A stretch of DNA of 64,000 nt, taken from assembly GCA_938036835.1 (NCBI GenBank), contig CALHWB010000052.1, positions 62,001 through 126,000 on the forward strand, in the 5' to 3' direction. This DNA is from an uncultured Propionibacterium sp. (GTDB taxonomy: Bacteria > Actinomycetota > Actinomycetes > Propionibacteriales > Propionibacteriaceae). The notes beneath the pieces are model-generated. The model searched no databases. It saw only the letters and a list, made by a program, of their open reading frames with translations, and was not told the DNA's origin. The position numbers and the translations under genes are program-made. Shown here piece by piece: positions 1 to 9,192 of the stretch; within the stretch, counting starts at the first letter, position 1; the number at the start of each line of letters is the position of its first letter.

Positions 1-950
1 TCCTTGGCCTGGTGGTGCTCTTGGTGGGTGGTTTCCTTTACGGAATCGGCAGTGGCACCGTTGCGCTGCCACCGGATGCGGTGGTGGCCGCGCTGTCCGG
101 CGATACCAACGATCAGTGGCGCCGAGTGGTATGGGATATCCGGCTGCCGCGAGTGCTACTTGGTGGATTGGTTGGCATGAACCTGGCCACATCCGGGGCA
201 ATCCTGCAGGCTGTGATGGGTAATCCACTCGCTGATCCGGGGATCATCGGGGTCTCTGCTGGTGCCGGACTCGCGGGGATCACGGTTTTGCTGGTCTTTC
301 CCCAACACCAGGTGCTCGTTCCTGTTACTGCCTTCTGCGGTGCCCTGCTGACTGCAATCACCATCTACGCCCTCGCCTGGCGTGGCGGTATCCAGCCAAT
401 GCGGGTGGTTCTGGCTGGGGTGGCGGTGTCGGCGCTATGCGCCGCCGGGATCAGCGCCGTGATGGTTCTGTTCTCGGATCGGATCCAGGGCGCCTTGATG
501 TTCATGAATGGTGCGCTGACCCTCCGAGGATGGTCTGAGGTGCAACGGTTATGGCCTTACTCGCTGGGGGCATTGCTTGCGACTGTGTTCGCAATACGTA
601 GATTGGATATCATCGTGCTGGGCGACGATGTTGCTCGCGGTCTCGGCATGAATGTGCAGGCGAATCGTCTGGCGTTGACGGCAGCCGCAGCTCTGTTGGC
701 TGCCAGCGCCGTTAGTGCTGTTGGCCTACTGGGGTTTGTCGGTCTGATCGTGCCCCACATCGTACGTTTGGTGTTGGGCAGCAGCCATATCCTGTTGATA
801 CCCGGTGCGATGCTCTTTGGGGCGGCACTTGTCATGATCAGCGACACCGTCTCGCGTACGCTGTTCAGCCCAGTGGAAATCCCGGTCGGCATCATGATGG
901 CGGTGTTCGGGGTGCCCTTCTTCCTGTTCTTGCTACGGAAGACGCCGTGA
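1..950 (+). CDS. FecCD/BtuC-family metal-chelate ABC permease (5' partial)
   Basis: Inner-membrane permease of an ABC importer for siderophore, heme or cobalamin. The reading frame is open to the left edge of the window, so the N-terminus (probably the first membrane helix) lies outside; the first in-window start-like codon is GTG at 12. About 312 residues are visible, with strongly hydrophobic segments throughout. The family signature region is clear: an RLPRVLLGGLVG stretch, then SGAILQAVMGNPLADPGIIGVSAGA, and near the C-terminus GLLGFVGLIVPHIVRL. The stop overlaps the start of the ATPase gene by one base (ATG at 950). The transported substrate cannot be read from the permease; the chelatase genes downstream point to a metal-tetrapyrrole or a metal chelate. 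Confidence 0.9.
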   Translation, partial: LGLVVLLVGGFLYGIGSGTVALPPDAVVAALSGDTNDQWRRVVWDIRLPRVLLGGLVGMNLATSGAILQAVMGNPLADPGIIGVSAGAGLAGITVLLVFPQHQVLVPVTAFCGALLTAITIYALAWRGGIQPMRVVLAGVAVSALCAAGISAVMVLFSDRIQGALMFMNGALTLRGWSEVQRLWPYSLGALLATVFAIRRLDIIVLGDDVARGLGMNVQANRLALTAAAALLAASAVSAVGLLGFVGLIVPHIVRLVLGSSHILLIPGAMLFGAALVMISDTVSRTLFSPVEIPVGIMMAVFGVPFFLFLLRKTP

Positions 951-1810
951 TGACGGCTTGGATCAGTGCTCAAAACCTGCAACTCACCTTGGGCGGCAAA
1001 CGGATCCTGAATAGCATCGATATCGATTTTGCAGCCGGCAAGGTGCATTGCGTCCTAGGCCCAAACGGCTGTGGCAAGACCACTCTCATCCGGGTGCTGA
1101 GCGGTGCCCTGCGTCCCGATGCAGGACAGGTGCTGCTGGATGACCGTCCAATCAGCACCCTCTCCCCCGCGGCCATTGCCCGCACAATTGCGGTGGTATG
1201 GCAGGGAAGCCAAGTAGGCGATGACGTAACGGTGCGCCGTCTGATCAGCTATGGGCGCTACGCTCGCCTTCCTTGGTGGTGGTTGAATCCGTCTGGGCGC
1301 GAGGCAGCGATTGAGCAGGCCATGGCCGTCACCCAGGTCATGCATCTGGCGAACCGGCGTGTGAATTCCCTGTCGGGTGGTGAGCGGCAACGGGTATGGA
1401 TCGCCGTCGCGCTGGCCCAGGAACCCAAGGTGCTATTGCTAGATGAACCAACCACTTACCTCGATATCGCTCACCAGCTTGACGTTCTGGAGCTGGTGCG
1501 GAACCTGAACCGGCGATCGGGCCTCACAGTGATCGCGGTGCTGCACGATCTGGCCCAAGCCGCCAGATATGGCGACCGCTGCCTGGTCATGAAAGACGGC
1601 AGCATCAACGCCGATGGGATCCCTGCCGAGGCGCTGTCTGCCGAGGAGATCGCACGCAACTTCGCCGTCAATGCCTGGGTCGCCCGTGACCCCGAAACCG
1701 GGCATCCAGTCATCGTGCCACGCCATCGCATCCTCAGCGACAGCCCGGTTCATGATTCGCCGAAAACGAAAGGCCATCGTGAAAGTTGTAGTCATCACCC
1801 ATTACCCTAG
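950..1810 (+). CDS. ATPase subunit of FecCD-type metal-chelate ABC importer
   Basis: Cytoplasmic ATPase partner of the preceding permease, 286 residues from ATG 950 (GTG 947 is an in-frame alternative one codon earlier). Walker A GPNGCGKTT lies at residues 37-45, the signature is LSGGERQRVWIA, and Walker B plus D-loop is LLLDEPTTYLD. The sequence type matches FepC/FhuC/HmuV/BtuD ATPases. The C-terminal tail runs on past the start of the chelatase gene: the last 32 bases overlap the coding sequence that begins at GTG 1779. This coupling suggests that import and chelatase subunits are made together. Heme, siderophore or corrinoid cannot be told apart from the ATPase alone. Confidence 0.9.
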   Translation: MTAWISAQNLQLTLGGKRILNSIDIDFAAGKVHCVLGPNGCGKTTLIRVLSGALRPDAGQVLLDDRPISTLSPAAIARTIAVVWQGSQVGDDVTVRRLISYGRYARLPWWWLNPSGREAAIEQAMAVTQVMHLANRRVNSLSGGERQRVWIAVALAQEPKVLLLDEPTTYLDIAHQLDVLELVRNLNRRSGLTVIAVLHDLAQAARYGDRCLVMKDGSINADGIPAEALSAEEIARNFAVNAWVARDPETGHPVIVPRHRILSDSPVHDSPKTKGHRESCSHHPLP

Positions 1811-4800
1811 CGCCCTCCGCGGTTTCATCGCGGCTGCTGAGCATTACGATCGGGTGGCCCCGGGCTGGGGTCAGCTCGTTCTGTTCGATTCCGCACAGCG
1901 TCTCCAGAAAGACGACGAGCAAGGCCTACGTGAGGCGGTAGAAACCGCTGGTTGCGTGGTGGTTGACCTGATGCGTTCTGACCCCGAGTGGTACGACTTC
2001 CTGGCCCCGGTGCTGGAGCGGTTCCAGGGGCATCTGTTGGATTTCGGCATACAGTTCGCCGAAAGGGCCCGGCTGGGTGCCTTCATGATGCCGTCAGATG
2101 GGATGCCTGGGCTACCTCTCGGCGGCTTCCAGCCGCCGGGTGCGTCGTGCCGTCCCATGTCTGTTGGGCAGGATTCCGGAGAACCGGATGATCTCCTGGC
2201 CCGGCGCGATGCGCTGACCTACTCGCAGTTGAGTCACGCCTACCGGACGATGCGCGGGGACGATGCCCTATTCGTGCTGGGCAGCCTGTTGCGTGATTAT
2301 GGTAACCAGCCCGGCCTGGAAGTACCCGCAGCGAGTCCCAGGACGACAGGAGTGCATCTGGCCGACCCCGCCACTCGTACCCGGTTCGCCAACTCCGCTG
2401 ACTACATCGCCGCCCAAGGTGCCCCGGATGGGCGTCCCGTGGTGGCCCTGCTGTACAACGGTTCCGGTTATCCCACCGATCCAGAGCCCACGGCGGCGGA
2501 GATTGCGCATGCGCTGGCCGAACACGCCTGGGTGTTGCCGATCTCGATAGAGACCGATGCGGCCACCGCAGTGGATCCGATTCTGGAGATCTGTGGCGCT
2601 CCCGGGTTTGAGCCAGAACTCATTGTCACCTTGATGAGTTTCCGTTTTGGTGCCGGTCCCATGGGAGGCGATGCCGACCATGGGGTCGCGGCCTTGAACC
2701 GGTTGGGTGCTCCATATCTCTCGCCCATCCTGCTGACCCGGACCACCGCGGACGAATGGGCCGCCTCCCATGGACTCGGACCATCAGAGGTCCTGGTGTC
2801 GGTGATGCTGCCCGAGTTCGACGGGGCCATCAACCAGATTCCGGTTGCCGCCATGACACCATCCCGCCGGGACGCCCGCCATCGAACGGCAACCGGAGAA
2901 CTCCGGGTCATTGACGAGCAACTTTCCCGGTTGAAGGGCCGGATCTCGGGTTTGCTGCGGTTGCGGCATCTAGTGAACCGTGACAAGCGGGTGGCCATTA
3001 TCGGGTACGACTACCCAGCCGGAGAAGGCAATCTATTGGCCGCATCGCAGCTCGATGTGGCCGAGTCGATTGCGGCAATCCTTGGAGAACTGGACCGCCA
3101 AGGGTATCAAACCGAACCTATCAGCGCCGAACGGCTACGAGCGGATCTGGAGGCGGGGCAGGTCAATTCCCCTGCTTACCTTACCGCCGTCCAGTGCACC
3201 CGCTATCCCCACCAGCAGGCCCACTCCGACCTGGGTGACGCCGTAGCCTGGCAGGAGGTCACCCGGGCCTGGCCAGCCGGCGGATCGCTGCCGATGGTTG
3301 ACACGACCGGTGATTACCTGATCCCGCACGTCACCTACGGCAACGTGCTGGTGGGGGTACAACCAGGGCGGGCCTTCAAGGTCGATGATGCCTTGGCTCA
3401 TGACAACACCGTGCCGCCCCACCCGCAATATCTGGCCTACTACACCTGGTTGCAGCGGGTATGGCGGGCCGACGTGATCGTTCACGTTGGCACTCACGGC
3501 ACACTGGAGTTCCTGAAGTCCAAAGAAAACGCCGTCAGCGTTCATGACTATCCCGATCTGATGGTGGGCGATGTACCGCACGTATACCTGTACTACGTCG
3601 GTAACCCGGCTGAAGCCCTAATTGCCCGCCGCCGGGCGCACGCGACCCTGGTGAGCTATCAGCCCCCGGTCATGACCCCCGGTGGCCTGCACTCGGGACT
3701 GGCAGAGTTGGCGGAGGCATTGGCCGCCTACCGGCGTAGCCTCGCGATGACCCCCCATACCAGTGCCGATCTATTGGCCGATCTGCGGGAGCGGGCGAAG
3801 CAGGCGCATCTGCCCGATGACCCGGACCAGCTGGAAGGCGAACTGGAGCGACTCCGTGCCCAACTGATCCCCTTGGGCCTGCACGTTTTCGGTCGTGCAT
3901 GGGATTGTGAAGAAATCGGCTACATGGTCTCCGGTATGATTAGCAATGGTGTGGCCGAAGTGCCACCTGGCTATGAATTGCTGGCCGCGGCCGATGGGCT
4001 CGGGCAGGGGCAGATCCGGCAGCTCTCCGAAGCCGAGATAGCTCGCTATGACGCCGAAGCGAAACGCCTGGTAGACGCGGCTCTGGCAAGCGATGTTCCT
4101 GTCGAGGAATTCGCCGGAGACGAAACAGCCAGGCGCATCATGACGCAGGCGAGGAGGCTGGCGATCCGGTTGGCCAGCAACCAAGAATGGGAATTCCTGC
4201 ATCGCGCCTTGTCGGGGCGGCATGTCGAGGCACGGCTGGGCGGGGACGCCATCCGTGACCCAGAGGTACTGCCCAGCGGGGCTTCGCTCTACCAGTTCGA
4301 CCCTCGCCAGGTGCCGAGCGCACTCGCGATTCGCCGAGGCGCCGACATGGCAAGGCAGATCGTGAATACCTACAAGGCAACCCACGATGGCATGCGACCG
4401 AGTTGCGTCGGCTTGGTGCTGTGGGGGCTGGAAACCACCCGCACCCACGGTGAGACCTACGCGCAGGTGATGGCGCTCATCGGCGTGCGCCGTGCCCGGG
4501 CACGGCGACCTGGCCAGCCTGGCTGGGAGGTCATTCCTACCACCGAATTGTCTGGTTCACGCGTGGATGTGGTGGTCACGATCTCCGGGTTCTTCCGTGA
4601 TCTGTTCGGCACCCTCGTTGAGGAACTCGATGACATGTTCGCCGCTGTCGCCGCCCTCGACGAGCCAGCGGAGATCAACCCGATTGCGGCACGCACCCGT
4701 GCCACCCATGACCGGCTCATCGCCGATGGCATGACTAAGAGCCAGGCCCGTGAGTTGAGCCATGTCCGCGTCTTCGGACCCCCACCCGAGTTGTACGCGA

Positions 4801-5492
4801 CTGGTCTCACTGATGTGATCGATACCGGGAACTGGGTGACGACCGCCGAATTGGCTGAGCACTTCACCCATGGGGCGCAGCACGTCTATTCCCGCCACCG
4901 CCACGGGGAACGGGTCTCCGGCCTATACCGGAGACATCTCGCGGATGTGGAGTTGGTGGCGCAATGCCGCTCGTCAAACGAACACCATATCACCGACCTC
5001 GACCACTTCTTCGAGTTCCTGGGTGGGATGTCCGCATCTGTGGCAGCAGCCCGCGGCGAGTCAGTACCCACCCTGGTCACAGACACCACCGGACGCCGTG
5101 TCCACACCGCGACGGCAGCCGAGGCGTCCAGAGCCGGGCTCTATGCCCAGTTGCTCAACCCGCAGTGGATTGAAGCCATGCTCACCCACGGGCACCAGGG
5201 TGTCGGTGAGATCGCCGATCGCACCACGAATCTGCTCGGGCTCGCCGCCACCACGGGTGAGATTTCCGATTGGATGTTCGACGCCGTATGCGACCGTTTC
5301 CTGAGAGACCAGGAAATGCTGGAACGACTCCGTCAGGTCAATCCGCACGCGACCGCAGCCATCGCAAGCCGGTTGTTGGAAGCCGGACGACGAGAACTGT
5401 GGCGTGCCGACGATGAGCGGGTCGAGGCCTTGGAAAATATCCAATTCGACATTGACGCTCGATTGGAGGGTATCGAAGAAGCCGATACCTGA
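1779..5492 (+). CDS. CobN/BchH/HmuS-superfamily chelatase large subunit
   Basis: Large subunit of a class I metal-tetrapyrrole chelatase, about 1237 residues, full length for the CobN/BchH superfamily. I chose GTG 1779 because a GAAAGG ribosome site sits five bases upstream and the protein then begins KVVVITHYPS; ATG 1752 is an alternative. Family-like regions include DTTGDYLIPHVTYGNVLVG, YLAYYTWLQ..ADVIVHVGTHGTLEFLKSKE and a C-terminal VVTISGFFRDLF block. In cobalamin synthesis CobN inserts cobalt into hydrogenobyrinic diamide with two AAA+ partners, and such partners are encoded just downstream. No other cob/cbi gene is visible, and the gene follows an iron/heme/B12-type importer. Bacteroidetes HmuS, a CobN homologue in a heme-uptake operon, is therefore an alternative model. 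Metal and direction of chelation are undetermined. Confidence 0.85.
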   Translation: MKVVVITHYPSALRGFIAAAEHYDRVAPGWGQLVLFDSAQRLQKDDEQGLREAVETAGCVVVDLMRSDPEWYDFLAPVLERFQGHLLDFGIQFAERARLGAFMMPSDGMPGLPLGGFQPPGASCRPMSVGQDSGEPDDLLARRDALTYSQLSHAYRTMRGDDALFVLGSLLRDYGNQPGLEVPAASPRTTGVHLADPATRTRFANSADYIAAQGAPDGRPVVALLYNGSGYPTDPEPTAAEIAHALAEHAWVLPISIETDAATAVDPILEICGAPGFEPELIVTLMSFRFGAGPMGGDADHGVAALNRLGAPYLSPILLTRTTADEWAASHGLGPSEVLVSVMLPEFDGAINQIPVAAMTPSRRDARHRTATGELRVIDEQLSRLKGRISGLLRLRHLVNRDKRVAIIGYDYPAGEGNLLAASQLDVAESIAAILGELDRQGYQTEPISAERLRADLEAGQVNSPAYLTAVQCTRYPHQQAHSDLGDAVAWQEVTRAWPAGGSLPMVDTTGDYLIPHVTYGNVLVGVQPGRAFKVDDALAHDNTVPPHPQYLAYYTWLQRVWRADVIVHVGTHGTLEFLKSKENAVSVHDYPDLMVGDVPHVYLYYVGNPAEALIARRRAHATLVSYQPPVMTPGGLHSGLAELAEALAAYRRSLAMTPHTSADLLADLRERAKQAHLPDDPDQLEGELERLRAQLIPLGLHVFGRAWDCEEIGYMVSGMISNGVAEVPPGYELLAAADGLGQGQIRQLSEAEIARYDAEAKRLVDAALASDVPVEEFAGDETARRIMTQARRLAIRLASNQEWEFLHRALSGRHVEARLGGDAIRDPEVLPSGASLYQFDPRQVPSALAIRRGADMARQIVNTYKATHDGMRPSCVGLVLWGLETTRTHGETYAQVMALIGVRRARARRPGQPGWEVIPTTELSGSRVDVVVTISGFFRDLFGTLVEELDDMFAAVAALDEPAEINPIAARTRATHDRLIADGMTKSQARELSHVRVFGPPPELYATGLTDVIDTGNWVTTAELAEHFTHGAQHVYSRHRHGERVSGLYRRHLADVELVAQCRSSNEHHITDLDHFFEFLGGMSASVAAARGESVPTLVTDTTGRRVHTATAAEASRAGLYAQLLNPQWIEAMLTHGHQGVGEIADRTTNLLGLAATTGEISDWMFDAVCDRFLRDQEMLERLRQVNPHATAAIASRLLEAGRRELWRADDERVEALENIQFDIDARLEGIEEADT

Positions 5493-5511
5493 ACACGAAA
5501 GGAGTACGTCC

Positions 5512-6057
5512 ATGGAGCTGTTTACCAAGATGCTTGGGATCTGTGTTGTCGTCCTGACTCTCATCGGCTGCTCGGTCTCTGGACAGTCGTCACCGGAAAC
5601 AGGCGCCAGTGGCGCGGTTGGCACCCCAGCCGCCTCACACACATTGACCCGGGAGGGAGATAAATTGGTTGATACCGATCTCGGGGCCGATGTCTTTGAC
5701 GGCTCGGGACTGAAGATTACCATCGATATCACCGCCAAAACCGCCCGGATCCAGTTGGTGGATCCCAATAGTGGTCAGGATTTTTCCGACTACTACGTCT
5801 TCGATTACAACAACCAGACCATGGTCAATCATCGCTTCGTCTCAATGCGGCAGATGGAATACGACTACACCTTGGACCTTACTTCGGGTGAACTCGTCGC
5901 AGTCATCGATGGGGAGGGTAACGACGCAATCGAAACCTTGCGTAAGATGGGTCGCTTTGACAAGGCACAAAGCGATCGTGCTCAAGAACGCACCGACCTG
6001 GAGGCCTGGTTCCAGGAACGCTACGGAGTCACCATCAGGGAAGCGGCGGCCGCCTGA
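5512..6057 (+). CDS. small lipoprotein of unknown function between chelatase subunits
   Basis: Predicted exported lipoprotein of 181 residues. A strong AAAGGAG ribosome site precedes ATG 5512. The N-terminus has a lysine, a hydrophobic core and a perfect lipobox LIGC with the lipidated Cys at residue 20, then a Ser/Gly/Thr-rich linker of about 30 residues. The remaining ~130 residues look like a compact soluble domain (ITIDITAKTARIQLVDPNSGQDF, later a charged helix ending at the C-terminus). I recognise no family. It starts 20 bases after the chelatase stop and ends one base before the next gene, so it belongs to the operon. A surface role in metal or tetrapyrrole capture is inference from context only. 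Confidence 0.75.
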   Translation: MELFTKMLGICVVVLTLIGCSVSGQSSPETGASGAVGTPAASHTLTREGDKLVDTDLGADVFDGSGLKITIDITAKTARIQLVDPNSGQDFSDYYVFDYNNQTMVNHRFVSMRQMEYDYTLDLTSGELVAVIDGEGNDAIETLRKMGRFDKAQSDRAQERTDLEAWFQERYGVTIREAAAA

Positions 6058-6058
6058 G

Positions 6059-7942
6059 GTGTCCGCATTCTTCCCGTTCACAGCTATCGTGGGCCAGCCG
6101 CGTATGAGGCTGGCGCTGCTGTTGCTGGTCATTGAGCCCGCCATCGGCGGAGTACTGATCCAAGGTGTCAAGGGCACCGCAAAGTCCACCATGGCGCGGT
6201 CTCTGGCTGCGCTGCTGCCGTCGGGCCGGCTACGGACCCTCGCCTTGGGAGCCACGGAAGATCGCCTCGTCGGTGGGCTGGAATGGGAATCCGTGCTGAC
6301 TAGCGGTAGCCCACGATTCATGCAGGGACTGCTCGCCGAGGCCGATGGCGGCGTGGTCTACGTGGATGAAGTGAATCTGCTGTCCGATCACCTGGTGGAT
6401 GCCCTGCTCGATGCTGCGGCCTCTGGTGTCGTGGTGACCGAACGCGAAGGTCTTTCCCGCAGTGAACCTGCACGGTTTGCGTTGATCGGAACCATGAACC
6501 CGGAGGAGGGAGCGCTGCGTCCACAGTTGCTCGACCGCTTTGGGTTGTGCGTCCAGGTCGAGGGGATAGCGGATCTGGCGAAACGGGTCGAGATCCTGAC
6601 TCGCAGGCTCGCCTACGACGCCGACCCGGCGGCTTTTCGGGCTGCATACGCCGACCAGGAGGCCAAGTTGGCGGGCAGGCTGCGCCGGGCCCGCGAAGCT
6701 AGCCAGGCGGTGGAACTCGATAACCAGATGACCGAGCGGATTGCGGTCATGGCGACGGCCGCGCAGGCAGCAGGGCACCGAGCCGAATTGGTGATGAGCC
6801 GAGCAGCCAGGGCACACGCTGCGTGGTGTGGCAGACGGCAGGTCACCGTGGAAGACCTCGAAACAGTCGCCGAACTGGCGTTGTGCCACCGCAGGCGCTC
6901 CATCGAGTCACCTGACCGGTTTCAGCCGTCACCTGCTGTACCACCGCGGCAGTCTCCAGCCGAGACCGCGTCACCGGAAGCACGGTCTCGGGCACCGGAT
7001 ACCGTTGGGCCGGAACCGCAGCGCGGTGGTGACTTTCCGGCAAAGCAGGTGGCGGCGGTCGGGGAACCATTCAAGGTTCGTTCCCTCAAGACGACCACGG
7101 AACGAGGCGGTGGCTCCGGTTCTGGCCGCCGGGCTACCGCCGAGAGCACAGACGGCCGGGGCCGGTACATCCGCGCCCGGCCCACCGGGGAACCCATAGA
7201 TTTGGCGCTTGACGCCACCCTGCGCGCGGCAGCGGTACACCAACGCCATCGTCGGCGTGAGTCCGCGCGACTCGCAGGCCAGAACCATGGGCCAGTGGTT
7301 TCGGTCAAACCCGACGACTGGCGACGCAAAGTCCGGGTGCGGCAGACCGGTTCCCTGGTGGTGTTGTGTGTGGATGCGTCCGGCTCCATGGGGGCCCGCA
7401 ACCGCATGGTAGCGTGCAAGGGAGCGGTGCTCAGCTTGCTGCTGGATGCCTATGTCAAGCGTGACCAGGTGGCTCTGGTCAGCTTCCGGGGTGTCGGTGC
7501 CCGGGTACTGGTGGATCCCACCTCCTCCATCGAGGCTGCGGAACGGCAGCTACGGGAACTGCCGGTAGGTGGCCGGACTCCCCTGGCCGCGGGGCTGGTG
7601 AAAGTATCGCAGTTGCTGAGACGAGCACTGCTGAGAGATCCCACGCTCAGACCGCTGGTGATCGTGGTAACCGACGGGCGCGGCAACGTCGACCTTTCCG
7701 GCCGGGTCTCGCGGGCCGCAGGCACCGAAGCGATACACATAGCCGCACGATTGGCGCACGACAACCGAGCCACGTGGGTGGTTGTCGACACCGAACCCAC
7801 CGGATCGTTGGCTCGCGGTCATGGTGCCGAACTGGCCGCCGCGCTTGGCGCTCGCCGTTTCGCGATCGAAGAGCTGCGGACCAATGATCTGGTCTTGGCG
7901 GTGCAGCAGACCCGCTCACCTGCCAGGAAGGAACACCGATGA
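6059..7942 (+). CDS. ChlD/BchD-like chelatase subunit (AAA+ plus vWA)
   Basis: Middle subunit of the class I chelatase motor, 627 residues. GTG 6059 is chosen because it directly follows the lipoprotein stop and gives the family start VSAFFPFTAIVGQ; no convincing ribosome site is seen, so coupling is likely. Domain order: AAA+ ATPase (about 1-280, Walker A GVKGTAKST, Walker B VVYVDEVNLL), a Pro/Arg-rich disordered linker (about 285-390), then a von Willebrand A domain with MIDAS motif DASGSMG at about residue 439, a TPL threonine and VVTDG. The AAA+ domain keeps an intact P-loop, unlike several phototroph BchD proteins. The stop overlaps the next start by four bases. It should dock the AAA+ ring on the CobN-like subunit through the vWA domain. 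Confidence 0.88.
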   Translation: MSAFFPFTAIVGQPRMRLALLLLVIEPAIGGVLIQGVKGTAKSTMARSLAALLPSGRLRTLALGATEDRLVGGLEWESVLTSGSPRFMQGLLAEADGGVVYVDEVNLLSDHLVDALLDAAASGVVVTEREGLSRSEPARFALIGTMNPEEGALRPQLLDRFGLCVQVEGIADLAKRVEILTRRLAYDADPAAFRAAYADQEAKLAGRLRRAREASQAVELDNQMTERIAVMATAAQAAGHRAELVMSRAARAHAAWCGRRQVTVEDLETVAELALCHRRRSIESPDRFQPSPAVPPRQSPAETASPEARSRAPDTVGPEPQRGGDFPAKQVAAVGEPFKVRSLKTTTERGGGSGSGRRATAESTDGRGRYIRARPTGEPIDLALDATLRAAAVHQRHRRRESARLAGQNHGPVVSVKPDDWRRKVRVRQTGSLVVLCVDASGSMGARNRMVACKGAVLSLLLDAYVKRDQVALVSFRGVGARVLVDPTSSIEAAERQLRELPVGGRTPLAAGLVKVSQLLRRALLRDPTLRPLVIVVTDGRGNVDLSGRVSRAAGTEAIHIAARLAHDNRATWVVVDTEPTGSLARGHGAELAAALGARRFAIEELRTNDLVLAVQQTRSPARKEHR

Positions 7943-8928
7943 CTCAGCCCCGCTACCCTTTTGCCGCCATCGTGGGGCAGGACGAGATGAAACTCGCCCT
8001 AATCCTCACCGTGATCAGCCCGCAGATCTCGGGAGTGCTGATCCGAGGAGACAAGGGGACGGCCAAATCCACTGCGGTACGCGGCCTGGCTGAGTTGTTG
8101 CCCGGGCGTGATGAGGTAGCGGGGACGCCGTATCACCTGTCGTCGGACGAATACCAGGAATACCGCGAGGAACTCGGGCTGCCCGAAGAGGAAGCACCGG
8201 TCCTTCGCCGCACCCGAGTGGCCGTGGTGGAGTTGCCGATCGGAGCGACGGAGGACCGGGTGGCTGGCACCCTGGATCTGGAGATTGCCCTGACCACGGG
8301 GCACAAACGCTTCGAACCAGGCCTGCTAGCCGCTGCCCACCGCGGTATCCTCTACGTGGATGAGGTCAACCTTCTAGACGATCACGTCGTCGATCTGCTG
8401 CTCGACTCGGCGGCAATGGGGGTCAACACCGTCGAACGTGAAGGCATCAGCCTGACCCATCCTGCCCGGTTTTCACTGGTGGGCACGATGAATCCCGAGG
8501 AGGGCGAACTACGCCCACAATTGCTGGACCGGTTCGGACTTTGCGTCACCGTGACCGGCGAGGGCGACCTCGAAGCGCGGGTGCAAATCATCAAGCGCAG
8601 GCTGGCCTTCGAGATCGACCCTACCGGTTTCGCAGAACAGTGGCGCAGCGCAGGCGAGAAACTCGCGAGGCGGATCGCGCGAGCCATCGAGTTGTTGCCG
8701 CAGCTTAAGATCGAACCCGGGGTGCTGCGGCAGGTAGCCCAGATGTGCATCGATGCGGGGGTGGACGGTCACCGCGCGGACATCACCATGGTTCGTGCTG
8801 CTCGGGCTCTGGCAGCCTGGAACGGCCGCAACAGTATTCACCCCGATGACCTACGCCAGGCAGCCTGCTTGGTGCTGCCACACCGAATGCGGCGCCGTCC
8901 GCTTGAGCCAATCGGTCAGCCTCGGTGA
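7939..8928 (+). CDS. ChlI/BchI-like magnesium/cobalt chelatase AAA+ ATPase
   Basis: Small AAA+ subunit of the chelatase motor, 329 residues from ATG 7939, which overlaps the previous stop (ATGA). Walker A is GDKGTAKST, Walker B ILYVDEVNLLDD, and the GATEDRVAGTLD and VGTMNPEEGELRPQLLDRFGL segments are hallmarks of the ChlI family. It closely parallels the AAA+ domain of the preceding gene, so the pair probably arose by duplication. ChlI-type subunits form hexameric rings that power metal insertion by the large subunit. It is the last gene before a probable terminator, making a five- or six-gene unit from the transporter to here. Confidence 0.92.
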   Translation: MTQPRYPFAAIVGQDEMKLALILTVISPQISGVLIRGDKGTAKSTAVRGLAELLPGRDEVAGTPYHLSSDEYQEYREELGLPEEEAPVLRRTRVAVVELPIGATEDRVAGTLDLEIALTTGHKRFEPGLLAAAHRGILYVDEVNLLDDHVVDLLLDSAAMGVNTVEREGISLTHPARFSLVGTMNPEEGELRPQLLDRFGLCVTVTGEGDLEARVQIIKRRLAFEIDPTGFAEQWRSAGEKLARRIARAIELLPQLKIEPGVLRQVAQMCIDAGVDGHRADITMVRAARALAAWNGRNSIHPDDLRQAACLVLPHRMRRRPLEPIGQPR

Positions 8929-9114
8929 GACGGAAGCCGGGGGCGGTGACGGACTGAATGGGGCTGGGCCTGTCGTGGATTCCGCAGTGCGTGGGTCGGC
9001 GTGGACGGCGATATCGATCAACGATTACATGACGGCGGCCGATAAAACATGCGATGGCTACCGGATGAAGCGGCATGGGAGTTTTCGGATTTGGGATTCT
9101 ACATGGCTGACCGG

Positions 9115-9136
9115 GAGCCAGGCGGCTCAGTCTTTT
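9115..9136 (+). terminator. possible Rho-independent terminator after chelatase operon
   Basis: GAGCC (9115-9119) and GGCTC (9124-9128) can form a five-pair stem with a four-base loop, followed two bases later by TCTTTT. The stem is short, so this is a weak call, but the position, between the ChlI-like gene and a separately promoted methyltransferase, fits. Confidence 0.35.
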
Positions 9137-9150
9137 AGGGACCGGACTGG

Positions 9151-9165
9151 GTAGAATCATTCTCA
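9151..9165. promoter_or_regulatory. Fur-like operator overlapping a -10 element
   Basis: The 15 bases 9151-9165 contain the perfect inverted repeat AGAAT-C-ATTCT and match the classical 7-1-7 Fur box (TGATAATnATTATCA) at 11 of 14 defined positions by eye. The hexamer TAGAAT (9152-9157) within it resembles a -10 element. It lies about 28 bases before the methyltransferase start. A Fur/FurA-type repressor binding here would block transcription when iron is replete. No -35 element is convincing. Confidence 0.45.
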
Positions 9166-9192
9166 ATTGCATCTTCAAGGGAAGACATATTA

